Position numbers and translations under genes: made by a program. From Pseudomonas fluorescens (GTDB lineage Bacteria; Pseudomonadota; Gammaproteobacteria; Pseudomonadales; Pseudomonadaceae): 64,000 nt of DNA. Below, one piece after another: positions 51,631 through 60,791 of this stretch. Location of the stretch: assembly GCF_902497625.1 (NCBI RefSeq), contig NZ_CABVGX010000034.1, positions 1-64,000 on the forward strand, in the 5' to 3' direction. Position 1 is the first letter of the stretch. The number at the start of each line of letters is the position of its first letter. Under the pieces are notes generated by a model. That model did not search any database and had not been told where the DNA came from. It saw nothing but the letters and a program-made list of their open reading frames with translations.

Positions 51631-54006
51631 TTAGAACGTCTGGCCGAGGGAGAATTGGAACACTTGTGTTTCAGCCTCATCCGGTTTTTTGATTGGCATG
51701 GCCAACGCGAAACTCAATGGACCCAGGGCGGTGACCCATGTCACACCGACACCGACGGAGCTTGCCATGTTGCTCAGGCTGATTTCGTTGCACTTGGTGT
51801 TGGACTTCGTGCCATCGGCGTTGGTGGTATCCGAGCAAGACGAGTCGAACACGTTACCCACATCCCAGAAGACCGAAGTGCGCAGGGAACGTTGATCTTT
51901 CACGAACGGCAGAGGGAACAGCAGCTCTACACCACCCTGGATCAGGACGTTACCACCGAATGGCAGTGGATCCTGGTCCGGGTCAACCGATGTACCCGGG
52001 TTACGACCGGTACTCGGCGTACTGCGTGGACCCAGCGTGCTGTCCTTGAAGCCACGTACCGAGTTGAAACCACCTGCGTAGTAGTTCTCGTAGAACGGCA
52101 AGCCGTCGGTCGAACCGTATCCGTCACCGTAACCCAGCTCGGTGTGCAGGCGCATGGTGTAGTTTTCGGACAATGGCTGGAACAACTGGCCACGGTAATC
52201 AAGCTTGAAGAACGACAGGTCGCTGCCCGGCGTCGTGGTTTCCAGCACCAGGCTCTGAGAGCGACCGCGAGTGGCCAGCACGCCTTTGTTCAATGTCGAC
52301 TCGGACCAACCGGCCGAGGCCTTGAAGTTCAGGTACTTGTCGCCTTCCTTGTTCACGAAATCGAAAATCTCGTCGACGGTGTAAACGCCCGTCTTGATCG
52401 TGTCCTGTTGCGCTGTCAGGCCGAAGGTCAGGCGCGACGTTTCGCTGATCGGATAACCCACGTTGACGCCGGCACCCAGACTGTCCACTGCATAGCTGGC
52501 GAGATCGGTTTCAAGCTCGTCATAGTCAGTGGTGCGATAGAACGCGTTGTAACCGAGGCTGACGCCATCAGCAGTCCAATACGGGTCCACATAACCGAAG
52601 TTATACCGAGTCTGGTATTCACTGCGGGTCAGGCCGATGCTGACCTTGTTACCGGTACCGAGGAAGTTGTTCTGAGTGATCGAGCCACCAAGAATCAGAC
52701 CGGCGCTCTGGGCAAAACCGACACTCGCAGTGATCGAGCCGGACGCCTGCTCTTCTACGCTGTAGTTCACATCAACCTGGTCGTCGACACCCGGCACTGC
52801 TGGCGTTTCGACGTTGACTTCCTTGAAGAAGCCCAAACGCTCAAGACGGGTCTTGGACTGGTCGATCAAGTAGGTCGACGCCCAACCCCCTTCCATCTGA
52901 CGCATTTCACGGCGCAGCACTTCGTCTTCCGACTTGGTGTTGCCACGGAAGTTGATACGGTTTACGTAAGCACGTTTGCCCGGATCGACAGCGAACGTGA
53001 TATCGACGGTGTTGTCTTCATCATGAGGCTGAGGCACGCCGTTGACGTTGGCAAAGGTGTAGCCTTCGTTACCCAGACGACGGGTGATCAGTTCGGACGT
53101 AGTCGTCATCAGCTTGCGCGAGAACACCTGGCCTTTCTGCACCAGCAGCAACGATTTGACCTGGTCCTCAGGGACTTTCAGGTCACCACTGAGTTTGACG
53201 TCGCGAACGGTGTACTTCTCGCCTTCGTTGACGTTGACAGTGATATAGACGTGTTTCTTGTCCGGGGTGATTGAGACCTGGGTCGAAGCGATATCCATGT
53301 TGATATAGCCACGGTCCAGGTAGTAGGAGCGCAGACGCTCCAGGTCACCGGACAGCTTTTCACGCGCATACTTGTCATCGTTCTTGAAGAACGACAACCA
53401 GTTGGTGGTTTTCAGTTCGAACAGATCGATCAGGTCGTCATCCGGGAAAACCGTGTTGCCCACCACGTTGATGTGCTGGATAGCGGCAACCGTGCCTTCG
53501 TTGATGTTGACCTTGAGCGCCACGCGGTTACGCGGCTGCGATACCACTTCGGTATCGACGGTCGCCGAGTAACGGCCCTGAGCGACGTACTGACGCTGCA
53601 GTTCGTTACGCACGCCTTCGAGCGTGGCGCGCTGGAAGATCTCGCCTTCGGCAAGACCGGATTGTTTGAGACCCTTCATCAAGTCTTCAGTAGAGATCGC
53701 CTTGTTACCCTCGATCTCGATACTGGCAACGGATGGGCGCTCGACCACCGTGATGACCAGGACGTTGCCATCACGGCCCAGCTGGATATCTTGAAAGAAA
53801 CCGGTTTTGAACAACGCACGAGTGGATTCCACCAGGCGACGATCATCCGCCTGTTCACCGACGTTCAACGGCAAGGCACCAAAGACGCTACCCGCGGAGA
53901 CCCGCTGGAGGCCATTGACGCGAATATCAGAGATAGTGAAGGACTCGGCGTGAACTTCGGCGATCATCAATACGGTGAGAACCGCAGTTAGCAGCAGACG
54001 TTTCAT
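51631..54006 (-). CDS. bamA: Outer-membrane protein assembly factor BamA
   Basis: Core of the BAM complex that inserts beta-barrel proteins. The 791 residues comprise a signal peptide (MKRLLLTAVLTVLMIAEVHA), five POTRA domains (about 22-420, starting FTISDIRVNGLQRV) and a 16-strand barrel with the VRGF loop motif (FNSVRGFKDSTLGPR) and a C-terminal Phe (FQFSLGQTF), the outer-membrane signal. I chose ATG 54006 because the signal peptide begins there. Confidence 0.98.
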   Translation of the reverse strand: MKRLLLTAVLTVLMIAEVHAESFTISDIRVNGLQRVSAGSVFGALPLNVGEQADDRRLVESTRALFKTGFFQDIQLGRDGNVLVITVVERPSVASIEIEGNKAISTEDLMKGLKQSGLAEGEIFQRATLEGVRNELQRQYVAQGRYSATVDTEVVSQPRNRVALKVNINEGTVAAIQHINVVGNTVFPDDDLIDLFELKTTNWLSFFKNDDKYAREKLSGDLERLRSYYLDRGYINMDIASTQVSITPDKKHVYITVNVNEGEKYTVRDVKLSGDLKVPEDQVKSLLLVQKGQVFSRKLMTTTSELITRRLGNEGYTFANVNGVPQPHDEDNTVDITFAVDPGKRAYVNRINFRGNTKSEDEVLRREMRQMEGGWASTYLIDQSKTRLERLGFFKEVNVETPAVPGVDDQVDVNYSVEEQASGSITASVGFAQSAGLILGGSITQNNFLGTGNKVSIGLTRSEYQTRYNFGYVDPYWTADGVSLGYNAFYRTTDYDELETDLASYAVDSLGAGVNVGYPISETSRLTFGLTAQQDTIKTGVYTVDEIFDFVNKEGDKYLNFKASAGWSESTLNKGVLATRGRSQSLVLETTTPGSDLSFFKLDYRGQLFQPLSENYTMRLHTELGYGDGYGSTDGLPFYENYYAGGFNSVRGFKDSTLGPRSTPSTGRNPGTSVDPDQDPLPFGGNVLIQGGVELLFPLPFVKDQRSLRTSVFWDVGNVFDSSCSDTTNADGTKSNTKCNEISLSNMASSVGVGVTWVTALGPLSFALAMPIKKPDEAETQVFQFSLGQTF

Positions 54007-54035
54007 GAAGTCCTTTCTTATTCCAACTGGCAATA

Positions 54036-54060
54036 AACAAACTGCCGCAAAATGCGGCAG
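54036..54060 (-). terminator. Hairpin between rseP and bamA
   Basis: CTGCCGC and GCGGCAG form a 7-base stem with a 5-base loop. On the minus strand it is followed by TTTGTTTATT. It may end part of the upstream transcripts or tune bamA expression, since the genes on both sides are expected to be co-transcribed. Confidence 0.6.
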
Positions 54061-54080
54061 ATTCGCAATTCGGCGAAGCG

Positions 54081-55433
54081 TTACAGTCGACCCAGATCAT
54101 TGACCAGAGCAAGCAACATCACCCCGACCACCAAACTGATACCGATCTGTATCCCCCAACCCTGCACCCGATCCGACAAGGGACGACCACGCGCCCATTC
54201 GATCAGATAAAACAACAAATGCCCCCCATCCAGTACTGGAATGGGCAGCAAATTCAGAACACCCAGGCTAATACTCAGATAAGCAAGGAAATTCAGGAAA
54301 TCAGCGACACCCGACTGGGCAGAAGCGCCCGCCACTTTAGCAATGGTTATCGGTCCACTCAAGTTTTTTACCGAGAGCTCGCCGAACAACATTTTCTTGA
54401 GCGAATCGAGGGTCAGGATGCTCATGGTCCAAGTGCGTCGAGCCCCTTCGCCAATTGCAGCCAACGGACCGTAACTGACCTCGCGAATCATCTCCGGCGG
54501 CCAGTCGATCGCTTTTACGCCAGCGCCCAGGTAACCGCTCGGCGCTTTGCTCTCGCCACGAGCAGCCAACATCACAGGGACGTCGATTTGAGCACTGTCG
54601 CGCTCGACTCGCAGCATGATTTTGGTATCGGGATGCATCCGCACCGTGTCGACCACTTGCTGCCAATCATCCACGGCCTTGCCGTCGAGCGCGAGCAAGC
54701 GATCACCGGTTTTCAGGCCAGCAGCCTGGGCCGGACCTTTCGGGTCGAGCTCTGCAAGCACCGGCGGCAATGCCGGACGCCACGGGCGAATCCCCAGCGA
54801 GCGAATCGGATCCGGCTCGTCGGCGCCTTTGAGCCATTCATTCAACACCAGCTCTCGAGGCGTGTCTGCCGTGGAGCCTTGTTCGCGCACCAACACTTGC
54901 AGCGAACCACTCTCACCAAGCCGACGAACCAACTGCAGGTTGACCGCACTCCAGCCAGTGGTCGCTTCGCCGTCGATGGCAACGATTTCCTGGCCGGCAT
55001 TCAAACCGGCCTTGGCGGCAATGCTGCCGGACTCGACGGCACCAATGACAGGACGCACCTGCTCGCTGCCGAGCATCGCCAAAACCCAGAAAAAAATCAG
55101 TGCCAGTAAAAAGTTGGCAATCGGGCCGGCCGCGACAATGGCGATGCGTTGGCGCACCGACTTGCGATTGAAAGACTGGTCGAGCTGATCGAGCGGGACT
55201 TCACCCTCGCGCTCGTCGAGCATCTTCACGTAGCCGCCCAGCGGGATGGCGGCGACCACGAACTCGGTGCCTTGCTTGTCGTGCCAGCGCAGCAACGGCA
55301 TGCCGAAACCTACGGAGAAACGCAACACCTTGACCCCGCAGCGACGCGCGACCCAAAAATGGCCGAACTCGTGGAAGGTAACCAGCACACCCAAGGCTAT
55401 CAGGGTGCCGACAATCATATAGAGCGCGCTCAT
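54081..55433 (-). CDS. rseP: Site-2 intramembrane protease RseP
   Basis: Zinc metalloprotease that cuts the anti-sigma factor in the envelope-stress (AlgU/RpoE) pathway. The 450 residues show the HEFGH zinc motif near residue 22 in the first membrane helix, two PDZ domains (about 115-300) and the second active-site motif NLLPIPVLDGGHL near 395. In Pseudomonas the orthologue (MucP) cleaves MucA. Lies between dxr and bamA. Confidence 0.96.
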   Translation of the reverse strand: MSALYMIVGTLIALGVLVTFHEFGHFWVARRCGVKVLRFSVGFGMPLLRWHDKQGTEFVVAAIPLGGYVKMLDEREGEVPLDQLDQSFNRKSVRQRIAIVAAGPIANFLLALIFFWVLAMLGSEQVRPVIGAVESGSIAAKAGLNAGQEIVAIDGEATTGWSAVNLQLVRRLGESGSLQVLVREQGSTADTPRELVLNEWLKGADEPDPIRSLGIRPWRPALPPVLAELDPKGPAQAAGLKTGDRLLALDGKAVDDWQQVVDTVRMHPDTKIMLRVERDSAQIDVPVMLAARGESKAPSGYLGAGVKAIDWPPEMIREVSYGPLAAIGEGARRTWTMSILTLDSLKKMLFGELSVKNLSGPITIAKVAGASAQSGVADFLNFLAYLSISLGVLNLLPIPVLDGGHLLFYLIEWARGRPLSDRVQGWGIQIGISLVVGVMLLALVNDLGRL

Positions 55434-55467
55434 TTACTTTCTCCGCATTCTTGTCGAGTGCTGCATG

Positions 55468-56658
55468 CTATCGCCCGTGGCGACTCAACCATTGTCCGGC
55501 AAGAACCCGCGCTTTCGCGTCGGCCGTAAACACTGCCTCGAGGTCATCCACCGCAACCACCGGCTCGAGATTCAAGACTTCTTCGATGATACTCGCGATT
55601 TCCAGGTAGCGAACCCGCCCGTCGAGAAACGCGGCGACCGCCACTTCATTGGCGGCATTGAGCATTGCCGGGGCACTGTCGCCCGCCTCGGCTGCTTGCC
55701 GCGCCAGGCGCAAGCAAGGAAAACGCTGCTCGTCCGGCGCCTGAAAATCCAGACGGGCGATGGCAAACAGATCCAGCGGCGCCACCCCCGAATCAATACG
55801 CTCCGGCCAGGCCAGCGCATTTGATATAGGTGTGCGCATGTCGGGGTTACCCAACTGCGCCAGAACCGAGCCGTCGATATAGTCGACCAGCGAATGAATC
55901 ACGCTCTGCGGATGAATCACAACCTCGACCTGCGACGGTTTTGCATCGAACAGCCAGCAGGCTTCGATGAGTTCCAGGCCCTTGTTCATCATGCTCGCCG
56001 AATCGACCGAAATCTTGCGGCCCATCGACCAGGTCGGGTGCGCGCAGGCCTGCTCGGGGGAAACATGCTCCAGGTCGGCCAAGGGCGTCTGCCGGAACGG
56101 ACCGCCCGAGGCTGTCAGCAAAATCCGCCGGACACCCACCGCGCCAAGACCGCGGGAAAAGTCCGGCGGCATGCATTGAAAAATTGCGTTGTGCTCGCTG
56201 TCGATCGGCAGCAATACCGAGCCGCTTTTGCGCACGGCCTGCATGAACAAGGCACCGGACATGACCAGTGCTTCTTTATTGGCCAGCAGGATTTTCTTTC
56301 CGGCCTCGACCGCAGCCAATGTCGGACGCAAACCCGCCGCACCGACGATGGCCGCCATTACCGTATCGACTTCAGGATCAGACGCCACCTGACACAGACC
56401 TGCCTCTCCAACCAACACCCGGGTGGGGAGGCCGGCAACGCGCAAATCGTCTTGAAGAGTACGAGCAGCAGCCAACTCCGGCACCACCGCAAAGCGCGGC
56501 GCATGGCGCACGCACAATGCCAGCAACTCACTGAGGCGAGTGAAGCCACTCACAGCAAACACTTGGTAACGATCGGGATGCCTGGCAATGACATCGAGCG
56601 TGTTCAGACCAATCGAACCGGTGGCGCCAAGAACCGTAACCTGCTGAGGGCGACTCAC
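55468..56658 (-). CDS. dxr: 1-deoxy-D-xylulose 5-phosphate reductoisomerase
   Basis: Second step of the MEP isoprenoid pathway, also called ispC. The 396 residues show the NADPH motif VTVLGATGSIGLNTL, LLANKEALV, the metal-binding LPIDSEHNAIFQ and SMGRKISVDSASMMNKGLE. I chose the GTG at 56658: the family starts SRPQQ, a GGATGG site precedes it, and it overlaps the cdsA stop as GTGA. The open frame goes five residues further to another GTG. Confidence 0.95.
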   Translation of the reverse strand: MSRPQQVTVLGATGSIGLNTLDVIARHPDRYQVFAVSGFTRLSELLALCVRHAPRFAVVPELAAARTLQDDLRVAGLPTRVLVGEAGLCQVASDPEVDTVMAAIVGAAGLRPTLAAVEAGKKILLANKEALVMSGALFMQAVRKSGSVLLPIDSEHNAIFQCMPPDFSRGLGAVGVRRILLTASGGPFRQTPLADLEHVSPEQACAHPTWSMGRKISVDSASMMNKGLELIEACWLFDAKPSQVEVVIHPQSVIHSLVDYIDGSVLAQLGNPDMRTPISNALAWPERIDSGVAPLDLFAIARLDFQAPDEQRFPCLRLARQAAEAGDSAPAMLNAANEVAVAAFLDGRVRYLEIASIIEEVLNLEPVVAVDDLEAVFTADAKARVLAGQWLSRHGR

Positions 56659-57461
56659 GGCGCCGCCATCCACAACAACACAGCGAAGACCGGAATCGCA
56701 GCCGTCAGGCTATCAATGCGATCCAGTACGCCGCCGTGACCGGGCAGCAGATTACTGCTGTCCTTGATGCCGGACTGACGCTTGAACATGCTTTCAGTCA
56801 AATCGCCAACCACCGAGATGAACACGATAATCGCGGCGCCGATCAGACCGGTGAGGATCTGGCCGAAGCTCCAGTCACGAAACACACCGACGATAGCGGT
56901 CAGTACCAGGCTCAGCGCGAGACCGCCGTAGACACCTTCCCAGCTTTTGCCGGGACTGACGTGCGGAGCCAGTTTGCGTTTGCCAAATTTGCGCCCGGAG
57001 AAGTACGCGCCGATGTCGGCACCCCAGACCAGCACCATCACCGCCATGATCAGCCAGTTGCCCAATGGCGCCTGCTTGATCTGGACCAGACCTTGCCAGG
57101 CAGGCAGCAGGACCAGCAGACCGATCACCAGCTTGCAGGCGGCACTCGACCAATGCGCAGCCGAACCTGGATAAGTCAGCACCAGATATGTAGCCACCGC
57201 CCACCACAGCACGGCAGCCCCCAGCACCCAAGGTGCAAGGCCTGGCAGGATGTGCATGAAAAACAACATCACCGCGACAAGCGCAGCGTATCCAACGCGG
57301 GCCGACTGCGCGGCAAAACCTGCCAGGCGGGCCCACTCCCACGCGCCGAGCGTCACGACCAGCCCGATAAACAGGGCAAACCCGGTACCCTCAAGCAGGA
57401 AAAAGCCGCACAAGGCAATCGGCAGCAGGATCAGTGCAGTGATGATTCGTTGTTTAAGCAT
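56655..57461 (-). CDS. cdsA: Phosphatidate cytidylyltransferase
   Basis: Makes CDP-diacylglycerol, the precursor of all phospholipids. The 268 residues have about eight membrane helices and the C-terminal CDS signature (KRQSGIKDSSNLLPGHGGVLDRID) with metal-binding aspartates. Coupled at both ends: one-base overlap with uppS upstream (TAATG) and four-base overlap with dxr downstream. Confidence 0.96.
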   Translation of the reverse strand: MLKQRIITALILLPIALCGFFLLEGTGFALFIGLVVTLGAWEWARLAGFAAQSARVGYAALVAVMLFFMHILPGLAPWVLGAAVLWWAVATYLVLTYPGSAAHWSSAACKLVIGLLVLLPAWQGLVQIKQAPLGNWLIMAVMVLVWGADIGAYFSGRKFGKRKLAPHVSPGKSWEGVYGGLALSLVLTAIVGVFRDWSFGQILTGLIGAAIIVFISVVGDLTESMFKRQSGIKDSSNLLPGHGGVLDRIDSLTAAIPVFAVLLWMAAP

Positions 57462-58216
57462 TAAACCCGGGCTCCAGCCTCGACCTGCTCGCTCGTTTTA
57501 CCGAAGCGACGCTGGCGAGAAGCGAAATCGGCCAGCGCGGTGCGCATGGCGTCGTGTTTGAAGTCCGGCCAGAACAGGTCGGAGAAGTACAACTCGGCGT
57601 AAGCCAGCTGCCACAGCAGAAAATTACTGATGCGATGTTCGCCACCGGTACGGATGCACAGGTCCGGCAACGGCAGATCGCCGGTTGCCAGACAGGTTTG
57701 CAGCAGTTCCGGGGTGATGTCTTCCGGACGCAGATGCCCGGCCTGGACTTCGCGCGCCAGACGCTGCGCAGCCTGCGCGATGTCCCACTGACCACCGTAG
57801 TTGGCGGCGATTTGCAGGACAAAGCGGTTGGAGCCCGCCGTCATGGCCTCGGCCTCGCGCATGGCGACTTGCAGTTCCGGATGGAAGCGCGAGCGGTCGC
57901 CAATGATGCGCAGGCTGATGTTGTTGTCGTTGAGACGCTTGGCCTCGCGACGCAACGCCTTGAAAAACAGGTCCATCAAGGCGCTGACTTCATCCGCCGG
58001 ACGCTGCCAGTTCTCGCTGGAGAAGGCAAACAGGGTCAACACCTCGACCTTGGCCTCGGCACACACCTCGATCACTGCACGAACGGCATCTACGCCGGCT
58101 TTATGCCCGGCGACACCCGGCATAAAGCGTTTTTTCGCCCAGCGATTGTTACCATCCATGATGATCGCGACATGGCGCGGCACCGCGGACGGCGCAGCCT
58201 GCTTGGTCTTTTCCAT
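57461..58216 (-). CDS. uppS: Undecaprenyl diphosphate synthase
   Basis: Builds the C55 lipid carrier for peptidoglycan and O-antigen from farnesyl diphosphate. The 251 residues show the pyrophosphate-binding loop IIMDGNNRWAKKR near residue 18, FAFSSENWQRP near 65 and the C-terminal RTGGEHRISNFLLWQLAYAE. It follows frr by 13 bases and overlaps cdsA by one base. Also known as ispU. Confidence 0.97.
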   Translation of the reverse strand: MEKTKQAAPSAVPRHVAIIMDGNNRWAKKRFMPGVAGHKAGVDAVRAVIEVCAEAKVEVLTLFAFSSENWQRPADEVSALMDLFFKALRREAKRLNDNNISLRIIGDRSRFHPELQVAMREAEAMTAGSNRFVLQIAANYGGQWDIAQAAQRLAREVQAGHLRPEDITPELLQTCLATGDLPLPDLCIRTGGEHRISNFLLWQLAYAELYFSDLFWPDFKHDAMRTALADFASRQRRFGKTSEQVEAGARV

Positions 58217-58229
58217 GAAAACGCGACCC

Positions 58230-58787
58230 TTATACGGCCATCAGGTCCGCTTCTTTTTGCTTGGTCGCTGCGTCGATATCGGCCTCAGCCTTATCGGTGA
58301 GCTTCTGGATATCGGTAGCAGCACGACGCTCTTCGTCTTCGCTGATTTCCTTGTCCTTGACCAGTTTTTTCAATTCACCCAATGCATCGCGACGAATGTT
58401 GCGCACGGCAACACGGGCGTCCTCGGCAGCGCTGCGAGCCTGCTTGGTGAAGCCCTTGCGGGTTTCTTCGGTCAGAGCAGGCATGGAGATCAGCAGCAAC
58501 TCACCCAGGTTGGTCGGGTTGAGGTTCAAACCGGCGCTCTGGATCGCCTTGTCGACGGCAGCCAGCATATTGCGCTCGAATGCCACGACCTGGAGAGTGC
58601 GGGAGTCTTTTACAGTGACGTTGGCAACGCCGCTCAACGGGGTGTCGGCGCCATAGTAAGGCACCATTACGCTGCCCAGGATGCTTGGGTGAGCCTTGCC
58701 GGTACGAATCTGACCAAACGCGTGGGACAGAGATTCCAGGGATTTTTGCATGCGCTCTTGAGCGTCTTTCTTGATGTCGTTGATCAT
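58230..58787 (-). CDS. frr: Ribosome recycling factor
   Basis: Splits post-termination ribosomes with EF-G. The 185 residues are the standard L-shaped protein: a three-helix bundle (start MINDIKKDAQERMQKSLESL, end DKAEADIDAATKQKEADLMAV) with an inserted domain (PYYGADTPLSGVANVTV). Its start overlaps the pyrH stop by four bases (ATGA). Confidence 0.98.
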   Translation of the reverse strand: MINDIKKDAQERMQKSLESLSHAFGQIRTGKAHPSILGSVMVPYYGADTPLSGVANVTVKDSRTLQVVAFERNMLAAVDKAIQSAGLNLNPTNLGELLLISMPALTEETRKGFTKQARSAAEDARVAVRNIRRDALGELKKLVKDKEISEDEERRAATDIQKLTDKAEADIDAATKQKEADLMAV

Positions 58788-59527
58788 TGTTGGCCTTCCT
58801 CGATCAGGGTCCCTTCAGCGCCGCCATGTACGATGTTCAGCAGGGCGCCGGGCTTGTTCATGTTAAATACGCGCAATGGCATCTTGTGGTCGCGGCACAG
58901 GCAAATGGCCGTCAGATCCATCACGCCCAGCTTGCGATCCAGCACTTCATCATAAGTCAGATGATCGAACTTCTCGGCATGCGGGTCTTTGAACGGGTCA
59001 GCGGTGTAGACGCCATCGACCTTGGTCGCCTTGAGCACAACATCGGCGTCGATTTCGATTGCACGCAGGCAGGCTGCCGAATCCGTGGTGAAGAAAGGAT
59101 TACCGGTACCGGCCGCAAAAATCACCACTTCCTTGGCGTTCAAATGGCGCATTGCTTTGCGACGATCGTAGTGATCAGTCACGCCAACCATGGAAATGGC
59201 CGACATCACGATGGCTGAGATATTGGCACGTTCCAGCGCATCGCGCATGGCCAGGGCGTTCATCACAGTGGCCAGCATGCCCATGTGATCTCCGGTAACC
59301 CGATCCATGCCGGCCGCGCTCAGCGCGGCACCGCGGAACAGGTTGCCGCCGCCGATCACCAGTCCGACCTGAACGCCGATGCCGACCAATTGGCCAACTT
59401 CCAGCGCCATGCGATCCAGGACTTTCGGATCGATCCCGAACTCTTCCGAGCCCATCAGGGCCTCGCCGCTAAGCTTGAGTAGAATGCGTTTATAGCGAGC
59501 CTGATAACCACTGCCCTGCTGAGCCAT
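58784..59527 (-). CDS. pyrH: UMP kinase
   Basis: Phosphorylates UMP to UDP; hexameric and controlled by GTP and UTP. The 247 residues belong to the amino-acid-kinase fold: RILLKLSGEAL near the start, VIGGGNLFRG near 58 and the FAAGTGNPFFTTD loop near 135. Upstream member of the pyrH-frr-uppS-cdsA-dxr-rseP run. Confidence 0.98.
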   Translation of the reverse strand: MAQQGSGYQARYKRILLKLSGEALMGSEEFGIDPKVLDRMALEVGQLVGIGVQVGLVIGGGNLFRGAALSAAGMDRVTGDHMGMLATVMNALAMRDALERANISAIVMSAISMVGVTDHYDRRKAMRHLNAKEVVIFAAGTGNPFFTTDSAACLRAIEIDADVVLKATKVDGVYTADPFKDPHAEKFDHLTYDEVLDRKLGVMDLTAICLCRDHKMPLRVFNMNKPGALLNIVHGGAEGTLIEEGQQ

Positions 59528-59677
59528 TGCGAATCTCTCCTGCGGCGTATTTTAAAAATTCTTTGCTAGCTGTTTACAGCTGGCGTTCACTCTAGCTTGG
59601 CGCTGCTTCAGCGCCATCGGAACATGGCTTTGTAAGCCAGTTCCTCAAGGAAACCAACAAAAATTGGTACCCCATCT

Positions 59678-59713
59678 GAAAAGAGGCTGCGCGCGTTAGC
59701 GGGCAGCCTCTTC
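59678..59713 (-). terminator. Terminator after tsf
   Basis: On the minus strand GAAGAGGCTGC pairs with GCAGCCTCTTTTC around a ~12-base loop, just past the tsf stop codon. It separates rpsB-tsf from pyrH. Confidence 0.8.
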
Positions 59714-59735
59714 AGGGCGACAGTTGAAAACTGTC

Positions 59736-60599
59736 TTATTGCTTGGCGGCAGCCAGCTGGGCAGCAACTTCTTCAGCGAAGTTGTCGACCGGCTTCTCGA
59801 TGCCTTCGCCTACTTTGAAGTAGGTGAAAGAAACGATTTCAGCACCGGCTTTCTTGGCCAGTTCGCCAACCTTGATTTCAGGGTTCTTGACGAACGCCTG
59901 CTCAACCAGGCTTGCTTCAGCCAGGAACTTGCTGATGCGGCCTTTGACCATGTTTTCAACGATGTTCTCTGGCTTGCCAGCGATTTTGTCAGCGTTGAGG
60001 GTCAGGAATACGCCTTTCTCGCGCTCTACCGCTTCAGCGGAAACTTCCGATGGCAGCAGGAATTCCGGGTTGGTAGCCGCTACGTGCATGGCGATGTCTT
60101 TGGCCAGCTCAACGTCGCCGCCCTTCAGAACAACTGCAACACCGATCTTGTTGCCGTGCAGGTAACCACCAACAACATCACCTTCCACGCGAGCCAGGCG
60201 ACGGATGTTGACGTTTTCGCCAACCTTGCCGACCAGTACCAGGCGATCAGCTTCTTGAGCTTCGATCAGCGGAGCGACGTCAGTCAGCTTGTCAGCGAAG
60301 GCTTTTTCAACGCTGGAAGCGACGAATGCCTTGAAGTCGTCCTGCAAAGCCAGGAAGTCGGTCTGCGAGTTCACTTCCAGCAGAACAGCGGACTTGCCGT
60401 CTTCTTTAAGAGCGATTGCGCCTTCAGCAGCAACGTTGCCTGCTTTCTTGGCAGCCTTGATGGCGCCCGAAGCACGCATGTCATCAATGGCTTTTTCGAT
60501 GTCGCCGCCAGCCTTGGTCAAGGCCTTTTTGCAGTCCATCATGCCTTCGCCAGTACGCTCGCGCAGTTCTTTGACCAACGCTGCAGTAATCTCTGCCAT
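59736..60599 (-). CDS. tsf: Elongation factor Ts
   Basis: Nucleotide-exchange factor for EF-Tu. The 287 residues begin with the UBA-like domain (ITAALVKELRERTGEGMMDCKKAL) containing the TDF-type contact region (SQTDFLALQDDF) near residue 80, then the core domains. It follows rpsB after 192 bases containing a hairpin, so its level is probably set partly by read-through from rpsB. Confidence 0.98.
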   Translation of the reverse strand: MAEITAALVKELRERTGEGMMDCKKALTKAGGDIEKAIDDMRASGAIKAAKKAGNVAAEGAIALKEDGKSAVLLEVNSQTDFLALQDDFKAFVASSVEKAFADKLTDVAPLIEAQEADRLVLVGKVGENVNIRRLARVEGDVVGGYLHGNKIGVAVVLKGGDVELAKDIAMHVAATNPEFLLPSEVSAEAVEREKGVFLTLNADKIAGKPENIVENMVKGRISKFLAEASLVEQAFVKNPEIKVGELAKKAGAEIVSFTYFKVGEGIEKPVDNFAEEVAAQLAAAKQ

Positions 60600-60736
60600 T
60601 TCAAAATCCTCTTGGATAGGTTTTCAACCATTCCACCCGATCGATCGGGCGATCAATTCTTCCCCAACCACCCCTGTTAGCAGCTGCAAATTACAAATAC
60701 TGTAAATGCGCCACCGGACAAATGGTTTTCGAGGTG

Positions 60737-60765
60737 GCAAAAAGGGGGCCAAGCCCCCTTTTTGC
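60737..60765 (-). terminator. Hairpin with T-run between rpsB and tsf
   Basis: GCAAAAAGGGGGC and GCCCCCTTTTTGC form a 13-base stem with a 3-base loop, 27 bases past the rpsB stop. It has the form of a strong terminator or attenuator lying between two genes normally transcribed together. Confidence 0.9.
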
Positions 60766-60791
60766 TTACTGAGTCAACGCCAGGGCGTCAA

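Noticed and set aside
51307..53274. 655-codon open frame antisense to bamA and skp
   Set aside because: Spans two real genes and their gap on the other strand, with no domain.
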